Notes: generated from the sequence alone by a model not told the origin. Numbered from the stretch's first letter, positions 34,203 to 43,881 are shown. The stretch is 64,000 nucleotides of DNA from Conchocele bisecta (GCA_029237695.1 CM055265.1:120977078-121041077); one strand, 5' to 3'. A program made the numbers and translations.

Positions 34203-34921
34203 TAGTGGGTGGCAGGTGGGAGCACGCGATGGGTAATTTAACGATCGGGGTTCATCCTTACCGGAATTCCGACTGGAGACTTGATTTGGCCCTCACATAC
34301 GTCTTTGGAATTTTGTATGTGACAGTTGAATCTGGTTATACCCCTTATGTGAGTATTACGATTATTTGTAATTCTATTTTAGGGGAAGGGGCCAAGTGAC
34401 TTTGGTGTGGTATGGACCTCGCACCAGGTCAGGTTATTCTAATTTCAGGGCTGAATATATTGTTTCTCGATGTAAATATTCTGTTCTGATTTTGGGATTT
34501 TCCCCCCAATGCAGCAGGTTAAAACGGGATCGAACCCGTTTGCCCGGCCTTACATGACCTTAGCTGTTGATAGGCCGTTAAACACCAATAATTCCAGCAC
34601 AAAAATATTTACACAATTCCCTAACATTTGATTGGTCCGTAGCAAGTCTCTGTCCGAAATTTATATCCCAGTAAACTCCCATGCCGAACTACTTTCCGTA
34701 ACCGTCAGGCGCAGTTAAAATAAGTCTTAAGAAAACGGAAAATAAATACATTTTCTTGATGAATTTATTTCAAATGCTGGAATTATAAAGAATGAATGGC
34801 ATTTTTGTGGAATTTATCGGGGTATAAACTTGGAAAAGTCGCGACTTTTCCAAGTTTATATCCCCGATAAATTCCACAAAAAGGCCATTCATTCCTATAA
34901 TAAACAAACAAACAAACAAAC
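34203..34921 (+). mobile_element. SINE-like element S2, interrupted in its tail
   Basis: Same sequence as S1 from GTGGGTGGCAGGTGGGAGCA through GATAGGCCGTTAAACACCAA. A reversed family E copy (34589-34896) separates this from the remaining (AAAC)n tail at 34897-34921. Confidence 0.7.
34589..34896 (-). mobile_element. Family E copy 2, with collapsed palindrome
   Basis: Reverse orientation: TAATTCCAGCAC.. to ..CCATTCATTCCT. The inner apex present in copies 1, 3 and 4 (GGGAATACTGGACGAAGGCC and partner) is missing, leaving AACTTGGAAAAGTCGCGACTTTTCCAAGTT as a loop-free palindrome. Confidence 0.75.
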
Positions 34922-34924
34922 CTT

Positions 34925-35062
34925 TTTATGTCACCGGTCTCTGTAGAGCTGGGAAACATACAGTGTTTGCACTGACTGTGTGTTTGTCCGTGTGTCGAGT
35001 TTAAGAAGTTTGTCCAATCTGCCACTGGGGGCAATTGTGTGCGAAAAGGCCACATTTTCTTG
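34925..35062 (+). mobile_element. Rolling-circle-like fragment
   Basis: Ends GGGGGCAATTGTGTGCGAAAAGGCCACATTTTCTTG|T, the same kind of terminus as 38260-38835 (GACGGGCCACATTTTCTTG|T). The 5' side is short and has GTGTGTTTGTCCGTGTGTC. Confidence 0.45.
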
Positions 35063-35141
35063 TCTTTTTTAATGATTTACTTCAATGGTACAATCATATT
35101 GTAGAAATAAATTGAAAATTATGTGAGACATTTTCCTTATT

Positions 35142-36870
35142 CAGAGCTCCAGATAAGTTTTGTATCTAAAGAGTATTATACCCTCAGATTTCAAATTCAA
35201 TGCGTATTTGACTTTTACAAATGTATTATTGATTTTTAGCCAGGTTTTTTGAAAAAAAATCCAGGCTATTGGATTGGCGAAAGCCGGGCGGCGGGCGGGC
35301 GGCGGGCGGGCGGCGGGCGGCGTCCACAATCAATGTTAAGTTTTCGTGTTTGAGTCCATTTCTTTGTTACTGTACCACCTAGGACCACCAAACTATCACA
35401 GCTTCATAATCAAGGGGTGCCCACCACATATCACTATCCAACATGTTATTTTTTTTAACTTCACCCATTTTTTCCGCGCAGTCGACTTAGCCATTTTCAA
35501 TGTTAAGTTTTTGCGTTTACAATGTTAAGTTTTCGTGTTTAAGTCCATTTCTTTGGTACTGTACCACCTAGGACCACCAAACTTTCACAGCTTCATAACC
35601 AAGGGGTGCCTACCACATACAACTATCCAACATGTGACCATTTTTTTACCTTCACCTATTATTTCTACGTAATTGACTTAGCCATTTTCAACGTTAACTT
35701 TTTAACGTACGTCTAGTTAAATTGTTTGGTTAAAACTTTTTCGTTATACTATATCTCTGCAACTGCTTCGCCCATTACCTTGAAACTTCACATGGGTGTT
35801 TATCATCGTCCATATTTTCATTCTAACCCCCAACCGTGCGGCCCCTGTGATCAATGTCAAGGTCAAATTACTTTGAATTTATTTGTTAAAGTTTTTTCGT
35901 GTACTATATCTCTGCAACTGCTTCACCCATTACCTTGATACTTCACATGGGTGTTTATCATCATTGTCGCACCCGCTTGCGGAAAGCGCGATATCGTCGG
36001 CATTTTGACATACGTCCGTCCGTCCGTCCGTCCGTCCATATGTCCGAGTGTCCGGTTAAAGTTTTTTCGTTAAAATTTTTCCATCTACTATATCTATTTT
36101 TTTAGTGTCCATGCCTCGCCCCAAGGCGCGACATGCAGGCCACGGCCATCTAGTCTACAAAAAGTGGGTATAATTATGTTATCCAAGTGTCCATGCTTGG
36201 AAAAAACCTGGCCTTCGTGGCTTTGCCTCATTCTTGTTTGTTAAATTTTTTTAGTGTACTATATCTCTGCAACTGCTTCACCCATTACCTTGTTACACTT
36301 CACATGGGTGTTTATCATCATTGTCGCACCCGCTTGCGGAAAGCGAGATATCGTCGGCATTTTGGCATACGTCTGTTATACTATATCTCTGCAACTGCTT
36401 CGCCCATTACCTCGTGTCCGGTTAAAGTTTTTTCGTTAAAGTTTTTCCATCTACTATATCTATTTTTTTAGTGTCCATGCCTTGCCCCAAGGCGTGACAT
36501 GCAGGCCACGGCCATCTAGTCTACAAAAAGTGGGTATAATTATGTTATCCAAGTGTCTATGCTTGGAAAAAACCTGGCCTTCGTGGCTTTGCCTCGTTTC
36601 TTGTATTCCTTATTAAAAAGGGAACAAATGATAATTATTTTTTAAAAATTCACTTATTTGAGCTGCAAAAAGCAAACACTGTTTGATTTTTGCAGCTCAA
36701 CTAAGTAAATTTTTAACTTTATTACATTATTTTCACTACTCAATTTGAAAATCAATGCGTATTTTTAACATTGCTGGGAGTATTTTGTACTCTAACTTTT
36801 GATTATCAATGCGTATTCTGCTTAAATAAGTATGTAAAATATGCCAATACGCAGCTTATCTGGAGCTCTG
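35142..36870. mobile_element. Family C MITE copy 2, split by element F
   Basis: The left part 35142-35238 starts CAGAGCTCCAGATAAG; the right part 36604-36870 ends GCAGCTTATCTGGAGCTCTG. Between them sits element F. The right terminus lies only 12 nt before the TSEN2 exon 2 acceptor dinucleotide ends. Confidence 0.7.
35239..36603 (+). mobile_element. Rolling-circle-like element F, copy 1 (complete)
   Basis: Starts GCCAGGTTTTTTGAAAAAAAATCC after A and ends CCTCGTTTCTTG before T, without a target duplication. GCCAGGTTTTTT at the 5' end is mirrored by AAAAAACCTGGC just inside the 3' end. The interior has a (GGGCGGC)n tract, two units with CTGTACCACCTAGGACCACC, and a nested or duplicated segment TTGTCGCACCCGCTTGCGG..CATTCTTG (35961-36236). 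No Rep/helicase coding, so non-autonomous. Confidence 0.65.
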
Positions 36871-36882
36871 CGTATATTTCAG

Positions 36883-37010
36883 GGTTTCTTTGGTCGGGGC
36901 TTGTTTTCACGTGGCCTGCCATGTCTGTACAAACACATGGTCACCATGAACATCCCATCAGAAGGGACGAAGTCCGATCCTTGCAGCCTTCGCATCATGA
37001 GAAGGCGCAT
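36883..37010 (+). CDS. TSEN2: TSEN2 exon 2
   Basis: Acceptor CGTATATTTCAG, donor CAT|GTAAGT, phase 0 in and phase 2 out, 128 nt. Encodes GFFGRGLFSRG.. and ends ..SLRIMRRR plus a split Met codon. GFFGRGLFSRG is the glycine-rich N-terminal block conserved in TSEN2 (GYFGKGILSR in human). No long open frame marks this exon; the call rests on homology, consensus splice sites and phase agreement with exons 1 and 3. A family C transposon ends 12 nt upstream of the exon. Confidence 0.85.
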
Positions 37011-37212
37011 GTAAGTTAACATTTCAGACACGCCATGTGATTTTGTTCCTTCGGACATTCTTTAAAAAAAAAATACGTTTACAAAATTTACAATATTTTT
37101 CATAAATAAAGTCAAAAGTTGACAAAATATAATTCCGCATGTACATGTATTCTGAAAATGTTGTTAACTTTTGACGCCATTTACAGAAAATGTTGTAATT
37201 TTTGAAAACATA

Positions 37213-37445
37213 CAGTGAAACCCCTCTAAGCCAGACACCTTTCTAAACCGGACACCCTGGGAGGTCCCCAGGGTGTCGGGCTTAGAGAGGTTTCACTGTA
37301 AATCGGACATTTGATCATTCTGAGCCATAGTTGTGTGCTATGCAATCATGAACAAACTTTATCATTCAAGCTAAATGACGAAGAAACTCATCAAAAATAA
37401 GATCAAAGGTGTTTTCTTGGTGTCCGGTTTAGAGGGGTTCCACTG
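37213..37445. mobile_element. pogo/Tigger-like MITE with TA duplication
   Basis: Termini CAGTGAAACCCCTCTAAGCC / GGTTTAGAGGGGTTCCACTG, flanked by TA on both sides (37211-37212, 37446-37447). CAGTG..CACTG ends with a TA duplication are typical of Tc1/mariner-superfamily pogo/Tigger elements. At 233 bp it is non-autonomous. An extra inner copy of the terminus (CTTAGAGAGGTTTCACTGTA, 37281-37300) forms a local hairpin with the left end. Confidence 0.8.
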
Positions 37446-37484
37446 TATTTCATGAAATTACGCAGATCTCGGAAGGTACAAAAT

Positions 37485-37917
37485 TAAGGTGCATGATCAC
37501 GTGTTTTAAACAACAACAACAATTACTGAAACTGCCAGAAGCCCGATTCAAAGGACGTATTCTTATATTTTATCCTTATTATGTAACGGATTTTGATGAA
37601 ATATGGCGCATCAAACTCGTCTTGTTCAGCTGCATTTGGTGTTCTCGGTACTTTGGCCCAAATCTCTGTTGTTTTTGCAAAGAATCGATTTCCGTGTCTA
37701 CTGACACGGAAATCGATTTTTCGCAAGAACGACATAAGCATGTGCCAAACTCCCGGGACCACCAAATGCAGCTCATGAAGACGACGCGTTTGCTGCGCCA
37801 TATTTCATCAAAACCCGTTGTCCATTAAGGAAAATATCAAGTAATACTTACTTTGGAGTGGGCGCGCTTTCAACATTTTCAGCCATTGTTGTTGTAACCA
37901 CGTGATCATGCACCTTG
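37485..37917. mobile_element. Large palindromic element
   Basis: Outer arms AAGGTGCATGATCACGTG / CACGTGATCATGCACCTT, weaker middle arms (GCAGCTGCATTTGGTG-like with CACCAAATGCAGCTC), and the apex AATCGATTTCCGTGTC / GACACGGAAATCGATT. 433 bp. Open frames on both strands mirror one another because of the palindrome and are not genes. Confidence 0.7.
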
Positions 37918-37942
37918 AAAATCACATGGCTCGTCTCATTTG

Positions 37943-38200
37943 TGGTTGTCCAGTGAGTGCAATTGGTAATGAGCCGGCTTCACACGATTGCAGCCCAGGT
38001 TCGATCCTCGACCGGTGGGTATGCGAGATGTATGTGTGTTTTAGTTGCCAGATCAGTAAAGGTTGTATTCTGTGGGTACTCGTGTTTCTTCCCGCATAAA
38101 GTTCTACCCTTGCGCTTCCATCTGTGCAACGAAAGCGTTTGTATAAGTGCTGTCACACTTGGTTGTACATGCCCAGTACCTAAATTATACATTTCATAGG
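37943..38200 (+). mobile_element. tRNA-derived SINE
   Basis: The head has A-box-like TGGTTGTCCAGTGAGTGCAA and B-box GGTTCGATCC about 50 nt apart. The body contains GTGGGTACTCGTGTTTCTTC, CCCGCATAAAGTTCTACCCT and AGTGCTGTCACACTTG. The absence of a tRNA cloverleaf and the long body argue for a SINE and not a tRNA gene. Confidence 0.6.
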
Positions 38201-38259
38201 ACATGTATACAGGTTATGCAGTGGGTGGTGGTCGGCGAACACGACGGTGTAAATTAACG

Positions 38260-38835
38260 GTAGAGGCATATAGTGTTTGGGCTGTGTTTCTGTGCATGCG
38301 TCCGTCTGGCACATTAAGAAGTTCATAACATCTATATCTTTTGAATGATTTCTTAAATATGCAAACACAGCATACTTGTGGACTGCCACACATCTATATT
38401 GCCTTCAATATGGCCTTGACCTTTTGACCTTCACAACTTCCCACATTAAGAAGTTCGCAGAGTTTCTCAATTCTGTCATAACTTCTATATCCCTTGAAGG
38501 ATTTTTAAATATTTCAACACAGCATACTTGGGGACAAATGCCAAACGTTCTTGCTGCCCTTATTATGACCTTGACCTTTGGACGTTCACAGCTTTGAACC
38601 TTTTCACACATGAAGAAGTTTGCTGGAGTTTCTCAATTCTGTTGTAGGATTACATTAATATTTAAATACATGTATATCACATTTGTGGACAAATGCCACA
38701 TATCCATGCTGACCTTGACCCTTTGACCTTCACAACTGTGCTTATGAATACTTATCACTTTTGGTTAAGCAACTTTGCCACAGTTTCTCCAATCTGCCAC
38801 CAGAGGCATTCGTGCCGACGGGCCACATTTTCTTG
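38260..38835 (+). mobile_element. Rolling-circle-like element with three units
   Basis: Three units of about 150-175 bp with CACATTAAGAAGTT, AAATATTTCAACACAGCATACTTG and TATGACCTTGACCTTTTGACC (AAGGTCA on the opposite strand). Ends GTGCCGACGGGCCACATTTTCTTG|T. The 5' limit is uncertain. Confidence 0.5.
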
Positions 38836-38896
38836 TGTTTTTTTTTAAAATCAATATCAGATAAGGGAGGTAATTTGTCTCATTTGTCTTCCTCAG

Positions 38897-39012
38897 GTAC
38901 ATCCGTCACAGAGCCTGGCAGAAGGCACAGAGCCATGCAACTGAAGGGCCGGGGAGACAAGTCGCGCAGACGGACTCTGAGGATGACGAGTTTGACAGTG
39001 ACGGTGAATATG
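38897..39012 (+). CDS. TSEN2: TSEN2 exon 3
   Basis: Acceptor TTGTCTTCCTCAG, donor TATG|GTAATA, 116 nt, entering in phase 2 and leaving in phase 1. The split codon with exon 2 gives Met, then YIRHRAWQKAQ.., aligning with the RYQHSVEWAAELMRRQ helix of human TSEN2. The second half is acidic (TDSEDDEFDSDGEY), the start of the variable linker. Confidence 0.8.
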
Positions 39013-39047
39013 GTAATACATTAGACATTCATACAATCTCTCTTTGC

Positions 39048-39452
39048 GTAGTGGGTGGCAGGTGGGAGCATGGGATGGGTAATAGTCTTTAGACATTATA
39101 GGAATGAATGGCCTTTTTGTGGAATTTATCTGGGTATAAACTTGGAAAAGTCGCGGGAATACTGGACGAGGCCTTCCGGCCTTCGTCCAGTATTCCCGCG
39201 ACTTTTCCAAGTTTATATCCCCGATAAATTCCACAAAAAGGCCATTCATTCCTTATAATTCCAGCATTTGAAATAAATTCATCAAGAAAATGTGTTTATT
39301 TTCCGTTTTCTTAAATCATTTTAACTGCACCTCACGGTTACGGAAAGTAGTTCGGCGTGGGAGTTTACTGGGATATAAATTTTGGACAGAGACTTGCAAT
39401 GGGCCAATCAAATGTTAGGGAATTGTGTAAATATTTTTGTGCTGGAATTATA
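39048..39452. mobile_element. SINE fragment plus family E copy 3
   Basis: 39048-39085 is a 5' piece of the S-type SINE (GTAGTGGGTGGCAGGTGGGAG). 39095-39452 is a complete family E copy with the full apex GAATACTGGACGAGGCCTTCC, ending TGTGCTGGAATTAT. Confidence 0.7.
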
Positions 39453-39533
39453 CACACAATCTCTTTTTGCCTAACCCATTACATTGTGAGGATACACTGT
39501 CTTACTGGAGAATATTCTCAATATTTTCTTTTA

Positions 39534-39762
39534 TTTGTGGCTGCGACTCGAGAAATGGGACTTATGGTTTTTGCGACTAGTGTAGATCCAGATCAGCCTG
39601 TGCATATGCGTAGTCTGATCAGGATCTGCACTGCACAAAACAGCCATCGTGCTTCCTACAAGGTATATAGATCATTATCAGGCTACAGCAGTGTGCTATT
39701 TGATCAGGAGCTACACTCGTCAGAAATTCCATAAGCCCCATTTCTCGTTTCGCAGCCACATT
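39534..39762. mobile_element. Family J foldback MITE, copy 4
   Basis: TTTGTGGCTGCGACTCGAGAAATGG to CCATTTCTCGTTTCGCAGCCACAT, with inner arms GTGTAGATCCAGATCAGC and GATCAGGATCTGCACTG. Confidence 0.7.
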
Positions 39763-39848
39763 TCTCATCAGATGTGACCACCGTTTGAAACATCTTGTCG
39801 AGATAGTTGAACTGAATGGTCGCACCATATATTTTCATTGAGACATGT

Positions 39849-40173
39849 ACGGAGCCCCGCAGGGGACGTAGAATTAATTTTTTTTATTAATTTGTTCCCA
39901 CAAAATAACAATTCGTTCCCACAAAATTACACGGGAACGAATTGTTAATTCATGGGAACGAATTGTTATATTGTGGGAACGAATTGTTAATTCGAGGGAA
40001 CAAATTGTTAAATTGAGGGAACGAATTGTCATTTTGTAGGTACGAAATGTTAATTCGAGGGAACAAATTGTTATATCGTGGGAACAATTTGTAACGTTAA
40101 TTTGAGGGAACAAATTGTTATTTCATGGGAACGAATTAATAAAAAAAAGTCCATGTCCCCTGCGGGGTTTCGT
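39849..40173. mobile_element. Foldback element, family N copy 2
   Basis: Ends ACGGAGCCCCGCAGGGGACG / CCATGTCCCCTGCGGGGTTTCGT. The interior is a minisatellite of GGGAACGAATTGTTAATTC-type units (about ten), with the first two inverted relative to the rest. The termini match those at 71-1974, but the internal unit is different. Flanking 8-mers AGACATGT / AGAAATGA are only similar. Confidence 0.7.
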
Positions 40174-40194
40174 AGAAATGACAAAAATAGAAAA

Positions 40195-40440
40195 TGTCCA
40201 TATACCTAAACTAAACTTCTTACGACTAAAATGTTCGTAAGTTAAAATTGAAGATCGTCTGTAAATTTCAATTTATGGATTTACATTTATTGAGCATAGC
40301 CTATGCTCAATAAATGTAAATCCAATAAGTATTTACAAGAAAACAGTGTTAATGTGCAATTTACAGACTATCATAATTTTGTACTTACAAACATTTTAGT
40401 CATACGAAGCTTAGTTAAACGGCCCCCAGATACCTAAATG
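40195..40440. mobile_element. Family G foldback, complete
   Basis: AAACTTCTTACGACTAAAATG (left) mirrors CATTTTAGTCATACGAAGCTT (right), and the centre is the palindrome TTTACATTTATTGAGCATAG / CTATGCTCAATAAATGTAAA. The right end is AAACGGCCCCC. Confidence 0.75.
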
Positions 40441-40646
40441 CATAGTTCGAATGTAAAAGCTTGATTTTGATGGATTTTTGTCTCGCCCACGTTAGTGGAA
40501 AATGAGTTCACAATTTTTGCCTTCATGCCTTAGAAGTGTGCTATTGATCAGAAGCTCACAAATCCCATAAGTCCCATTTTCTCCGTCAAAGCCACATATA
40601 TGTTTATACAGCAGACCCTTGATTATAGTCTGTTTCACGAAAGCTG

Positions 40647-41815
40647 CCCAAATTTTACGGCCATATAAACAATTCAAAAATAATATTTTTTTCGATAATA
40701 TTAAATTAAAACAAAATTTAAGAATGTGCCTTTTTATTTCGTGAAATTTGGTCAAATATTGGTTTTATTACGAAAAATTGATTTCTCTGGTTAATATTAT
40801 CCAAAAAAATATTATTTTTGAATTGTTTATATGGCCGTAAAATTTGGGCATGGGGGAAAAATAGATAGAGGAGTGTGGGAGGAGTAAAGAAAAATGAACA
40901 AATTTGTAAATTGACTCCGAAACCTAGCTAGATAGCTTGGAAATGATCAAACTAAAAAAACAAAAGTTAAATTTTAAAAATCGGTCCAGTATTTCTGAAA
41001 TTCTAAAAAATTTCCCCATGTTAAATCCCCATAAGACATCTTCACTCTGTGAAGATGTCTACAGGGGTCATACCAATTATCCGGACAATCAGTTTATCGG
41101 ACAGAATTTGCATCAAATACATCTAAGTCGCGCATGTGAAGAATATATTGCCAAGGTAAACATTTTAGTAATATTTGCTGAAAATATTCCTCAACTCTGT
41201 CCACAAGTTGCTTACAACGTCAAAAGTTTCGCGGGGGCTTGTAATCGAATGCGCCCATTACGTCACTTCTGAGTTGTTCTATAAATAAAATAAATTCTAT
41301 AAATACGTTGTTTTCCAAGAAGCGAATGGTGATTGTTTTTTCTGCAGGACTACACAACGCTGTTTACACTGGTTTACAAGCGATACAATTATGATTTCAT
41401 GTTGAGAATACAAGTTATAAGACGAGTATATGTTTGTCCGGATAATTGATTGTCGATGTTAATTTTGGGGCAATCTTACGACTGATCATCTGACCCGATT
41501 TTAAGCGAGAAAGATGGCACAGTTTGCTAAATAGTTTACATGCGTTGAGAAAGCAAGAACCGACGATTTTTCTATGAAAAGTTTGTGCCCGTAGCTGCTA
41601 TTTTAAGAAAAATGCCGTTAAAAAAATGCCATTTTTGTCCGATAATCTGGAGGATCCCTGTATGGGGATTTAACATGGGGAAATTGTTTTTTTCGCAATA
41701 AAATCAATATTTGACCAAATTTCACAAAATAAAAAGAAGGCTCATTCTTAAATTTTCCTTTAATTTAATACTATTGAAAAAAATATTGTTTTTGATTGTT
41801 TATATGGCCTCAAAA
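40647..41815. mobile_element. Nested inverted-repeat unit
   Basis: 40647-40848 is a 202-bp foldback (CCCAAATTTTACGGCCATAT and mirror). Its left two-thirds recur inverted at 41697-41815. Between these, TTTCCCCATGTTAAATCCCCATA (41010) and TATGGGGATTTAACATGGGG (41661) form a second hairpin whose apex carries the TA-flanked element at 41062-41660. No gene is supported. Confidence 0.6.
41062..41660. mobile_element. pogo/Tigger-like element (599 bp), TA-flanked
   Basis: Termini CAGGGGTCATACCAATTATCCGGAC / GTCCGATAATCTGGAGGATCCCTG, with TA on both sides (41060-41061, 41661-41662). A second inner terminus-like GTCCGGATAATTGATTGTC lies near 41435. The middle shows no intact transposase. Confidence 0.7.
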
Positions 41816-41942
41816 TGGCTGTGATAATGTAATAAATTCAGTATAATAAAAATTAATAAATTTATCCTAAAATTGAAAATTTCTCCCTCAAAGTATACTT
41901 TGCTAGGAAAGTATACTTTGCAATGTTGGTGAAATAGGCTAC
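41816..41942. mobile_element. Family A right half
   Basis: TGGCTGTGATAATGTAATAAATTC to GAAATAGGCTAC, starting exactly at the centre of the family A palindrome. Confidence 0.75.
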
Positions 41943-42072
41943 TGACTTCCAATTTCATAGTATTTCCATCACACTTGTCTTTCCGATGGGACTTGAAACC
42001 GAAGTCGCATCCATAAATGACCTTAACTGCTGCTAGTACATTAATCCCATTCACTTTCACTGGCATATCGGC

Positions 42073-42238
42073 TATGCAACCAGTGTTGCCCCAGATCAAC
42101 CTGCGCGTCTGTGTAGTCTGTTGAGTGTCCACCATGCCGACAGTATAGGTCGGTATCAAGCAACAGAAGCGCGTTAGTGGAATAAACACTAGACTGGTCA
42201 CATAATCCATGAATCCCGTTTCTGCAGTCACAGCCTCA
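42073..42238. mobile_element. Family J copy 5, next to TSEN2 exon 4
   Basis: Ends CCGTTTCTGCAGTCACAGCCTCAT at 42238. The TSEN2 polypyrimidine tract TTATTTTTCTCAG begins immediately after. The left part is decayed (GCCCCAGATCAACCTGCGCG). Confidence 0.6.
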
Positions 42239-42252
42239 TTTATTTTTCTCAG

Positions 42253-42416
42253 ATGAACCAGGAATGGATCAGCCTACCATTCCAACTGGCGATGCTGTAG
42301 TTCCCGATACTTCGCTCCCTTTACACGAGAACATGGCACTGCCGAGTGGTCCAAACCTGGATTCCAACTGTGATACAGCAGGACAGCAGGGTGGCATGGA
42401 GACTGGTGTATACCAG
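42253..42416 (+). CDS. TSEN2: TSEN2 exon 4 (linker)
   Basis: Acceptor TTATTTTTCTCAG, donor CAG|GTAATA, 164 nt, phase 1 to phase 0. Joined to exon 3 it reads ..DGEYDEPGMDQPTIP.. and ends METGVYQ. The composition (Pro, Gly, Asp, Asn) indicates a disordered linker. It has no clear human counterpart; support comes from splice sites and phases that fit both neighbours. Confidence 0.7.
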
Positions 42417-42520
42417 GTAATAGTTCCAACTCCCAATGATGTACACGATTCTGAGCATTTTCATTGGCTGCGAGTAGCAGCATCCGGTCACAGAGCTCCA
42501 GATAAGTTTTGTATCTAAAG

Positions 42521-42590
42521 ACAACAATTCTGCAAAAACCAGGAACACACTTTTCCGACGTTTCGGCACAAGGCCTTTATCAAAACATGT
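42521..42590 (-). other. Insert with a hammerhead-like core (degenerate)
   Basis: Read on the reverse strand the insert contains TTGATAAAGGCCTTGTGCCGAAACGTC. Hammerhead ribozymes have CUGAUGA, a stem II, GAAA, and a GUC cleavage site. Here stem II (GGC..GCC), GAAA and GUC are present but CUGAUGA has become TTGATAA. Such motifs accompany Penelope-like elements and small retrozymes. A 10-bp direct repeat surrounds the 70 bp, which looks like a target duplication. It is probably inactive. Confidence 0.4.
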
Positions 42591-42906
42591 GTATCTAAAG
42601 AGTATTATACTCCCATATTTCAAATTCAATGCGTAGTTACACTAAATGAACATGAAATATGATACGTCATGTGTACAAGCCTGTGACATATCACTAGGTC
42701 ATGCATTGTTCAAGCGACTACTAACATTGGTGGTTAGTTGAGCTGCAAAAACTAACTTCAACATTATTACAATATTTCCACTACTTCATTTGAAAAACCA
42801 ATGCATATTTTCACATTACTGTGCGTATTTTGTACTCCCACTTTTGATAATCATTGCCTTTTCTGCTAAGATAAGTGCGTACAATACGCCAACACGCACC
42901 TTATCA

Positions 42907-43211
42907 GTAGCCGATTTCACCAACATTGCAAAGTATACTTATCTAGTAAAGTATACTTTGTGGAAGAAATTTTCAGTTTTAGGATAGATTTATTAATTTT
43001 TATTAAACAGAATTTATTACATTATCACAGCCATGTTGGCTGTGATAATGTAATTCATTCAGTATAATAATTCTGCATACTTTTAATCATCAAATAAATG
43101 CAGTCGTTAGTTCTATATGAAATAATGCTTTTCAGGAAAAATAAATGATTACTCCCTCAAAGTATACTTTGCTAGAAAAGTATACTTTGCAAAGTTGGTG
43201 AAATCGGCTAC
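42907..43211. mobile_element. Family A MITE, copy 3 (complete)
   Basis: GTAGCCGATTTCACCAACAT to GAAATCGGCTAC, 305 bp, nested inside family C copy 3. The left palindrome arm has a small change (TTAAACAGAATTTATTAC). Confidence 0.85.
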
Positions 43212-43312
43212 TGAAGCTCACGACTCGTACTAAGTGTAGTAACATGGGCCCCAAATCCTTGCTGGTTGTTGCGCACGATTATTATGCCCGTTACATTTAC
43301 ATTGTGTTTGGC

Positions 43313-43554
43313 TTAAACCTTTCACCCCTAAGTAACTGAATGGGGTGCGATATGTTAATTTTGCAACCAATCCAATCATCGCAAAACGATTTTCAGACTA
43401 TTTATAAAAAGGGGGTATTTGTTGTTCTGAAAAATATGAAAATTACTTTCAAACAGTGCAGATCCTGATGAGACGGCTCGTTACGAGCCGGCTCATCTGG
43501 ATCTGCACTGTTTGCATAAACCGATATAGCGGGCTTTCGGGTTCAAAGGGTTAA
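43313..43554. mobile_element. TTAA-flanked MITE, family I copy (complete)
   Basis: TTAAACCTTTCACCCCTAAG to TTCAAAGGGTTAA. The central hairpin has AGTGCAGATCCTGATGAGAC / CATCTGGATCTGCACTG, with GGCTCGTTACGAGCC at the apex. Confidence 0.7.
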
Positions 43555-43754
43555 ACCATGGCAGAAATTTATCAGTTTATTTGTATTTGCCGAATACTTA
43601 CTGACTGATAACATTTAGCTTAATACCAATATTGGGGTTTCAACATTTGAAAACTGACGTTTCATTGGTCGAAGCGCGCCACATCACGGAAACAAGTCTG
43701 CGTTCTTTTCAACAAAAACAACGTCATAATTGCTCATTCTGTAGCCAACACGTT

Positions 43755-43850
43755 ACCTGATAAATAGAATACCATGGTAGTGATGTTTGATATCAAGTTT
43801 ATCTGGCTCGGTTCGGAAACGGTAAGAATTCCTCGGTGAGCCTTGTGCAG
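43755..43850. mobile_element. Family A' left half, next to exon 5
   Basis: GATAAATAGAATACCATGG.. ..GGAAACGGTAAGAATTCCTC. Only the left arm is present; it ends about 31 nt before the exon 5 acceptor. Confidence 0.6.
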
Positions 43851-43881
43851 TTACCATGGATCTTGTCTTGTAATTTCATAG

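Larger units (their letters stand above)
31391..36882 (+). other. TSEN2 intron 1, transposon-filled
   Basis: 5.5 kb containing, in order: two adjacent TTAA-type MITEs, families A and C, I, B, A with nested E, a G half, H, SINE S2 with nested E, a rolling-circle-like end, and family C split by element F. Each is listed separately. Very little of the intron is unassigned. Confidence 0.8.
42491..43225. mobile_element. Family C MITE copy 3, with two insertions
   Basis: Starts CAGAGCTCCAGATAAG. A 70-bp insert (42521-42590) is bracketed by the 10-bp direct repeat GTATCTAAAG. A complete family A copy (42907-43211) lies between CACCTTATC and TGAAGCTC, the broken right end. Confidence 0.7.

Noticed and set aside
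37493..37828. Open frames on both strands
   Set aside because: They mirror each other because the region is a 433-bp palindrome.
37943..38020. tRNA gene
   Set aside because: A- and B-boxes are too far apart and no acceptor pairing is seen; a 250-bp SINE body follows.
40937..41272. 111-codon open frame starting MEMIKLKKQK
   Set aside because: It crosses the boundary of a palindrome and the TA-flanked element at 41062, so it cannot be an ancestral gene.
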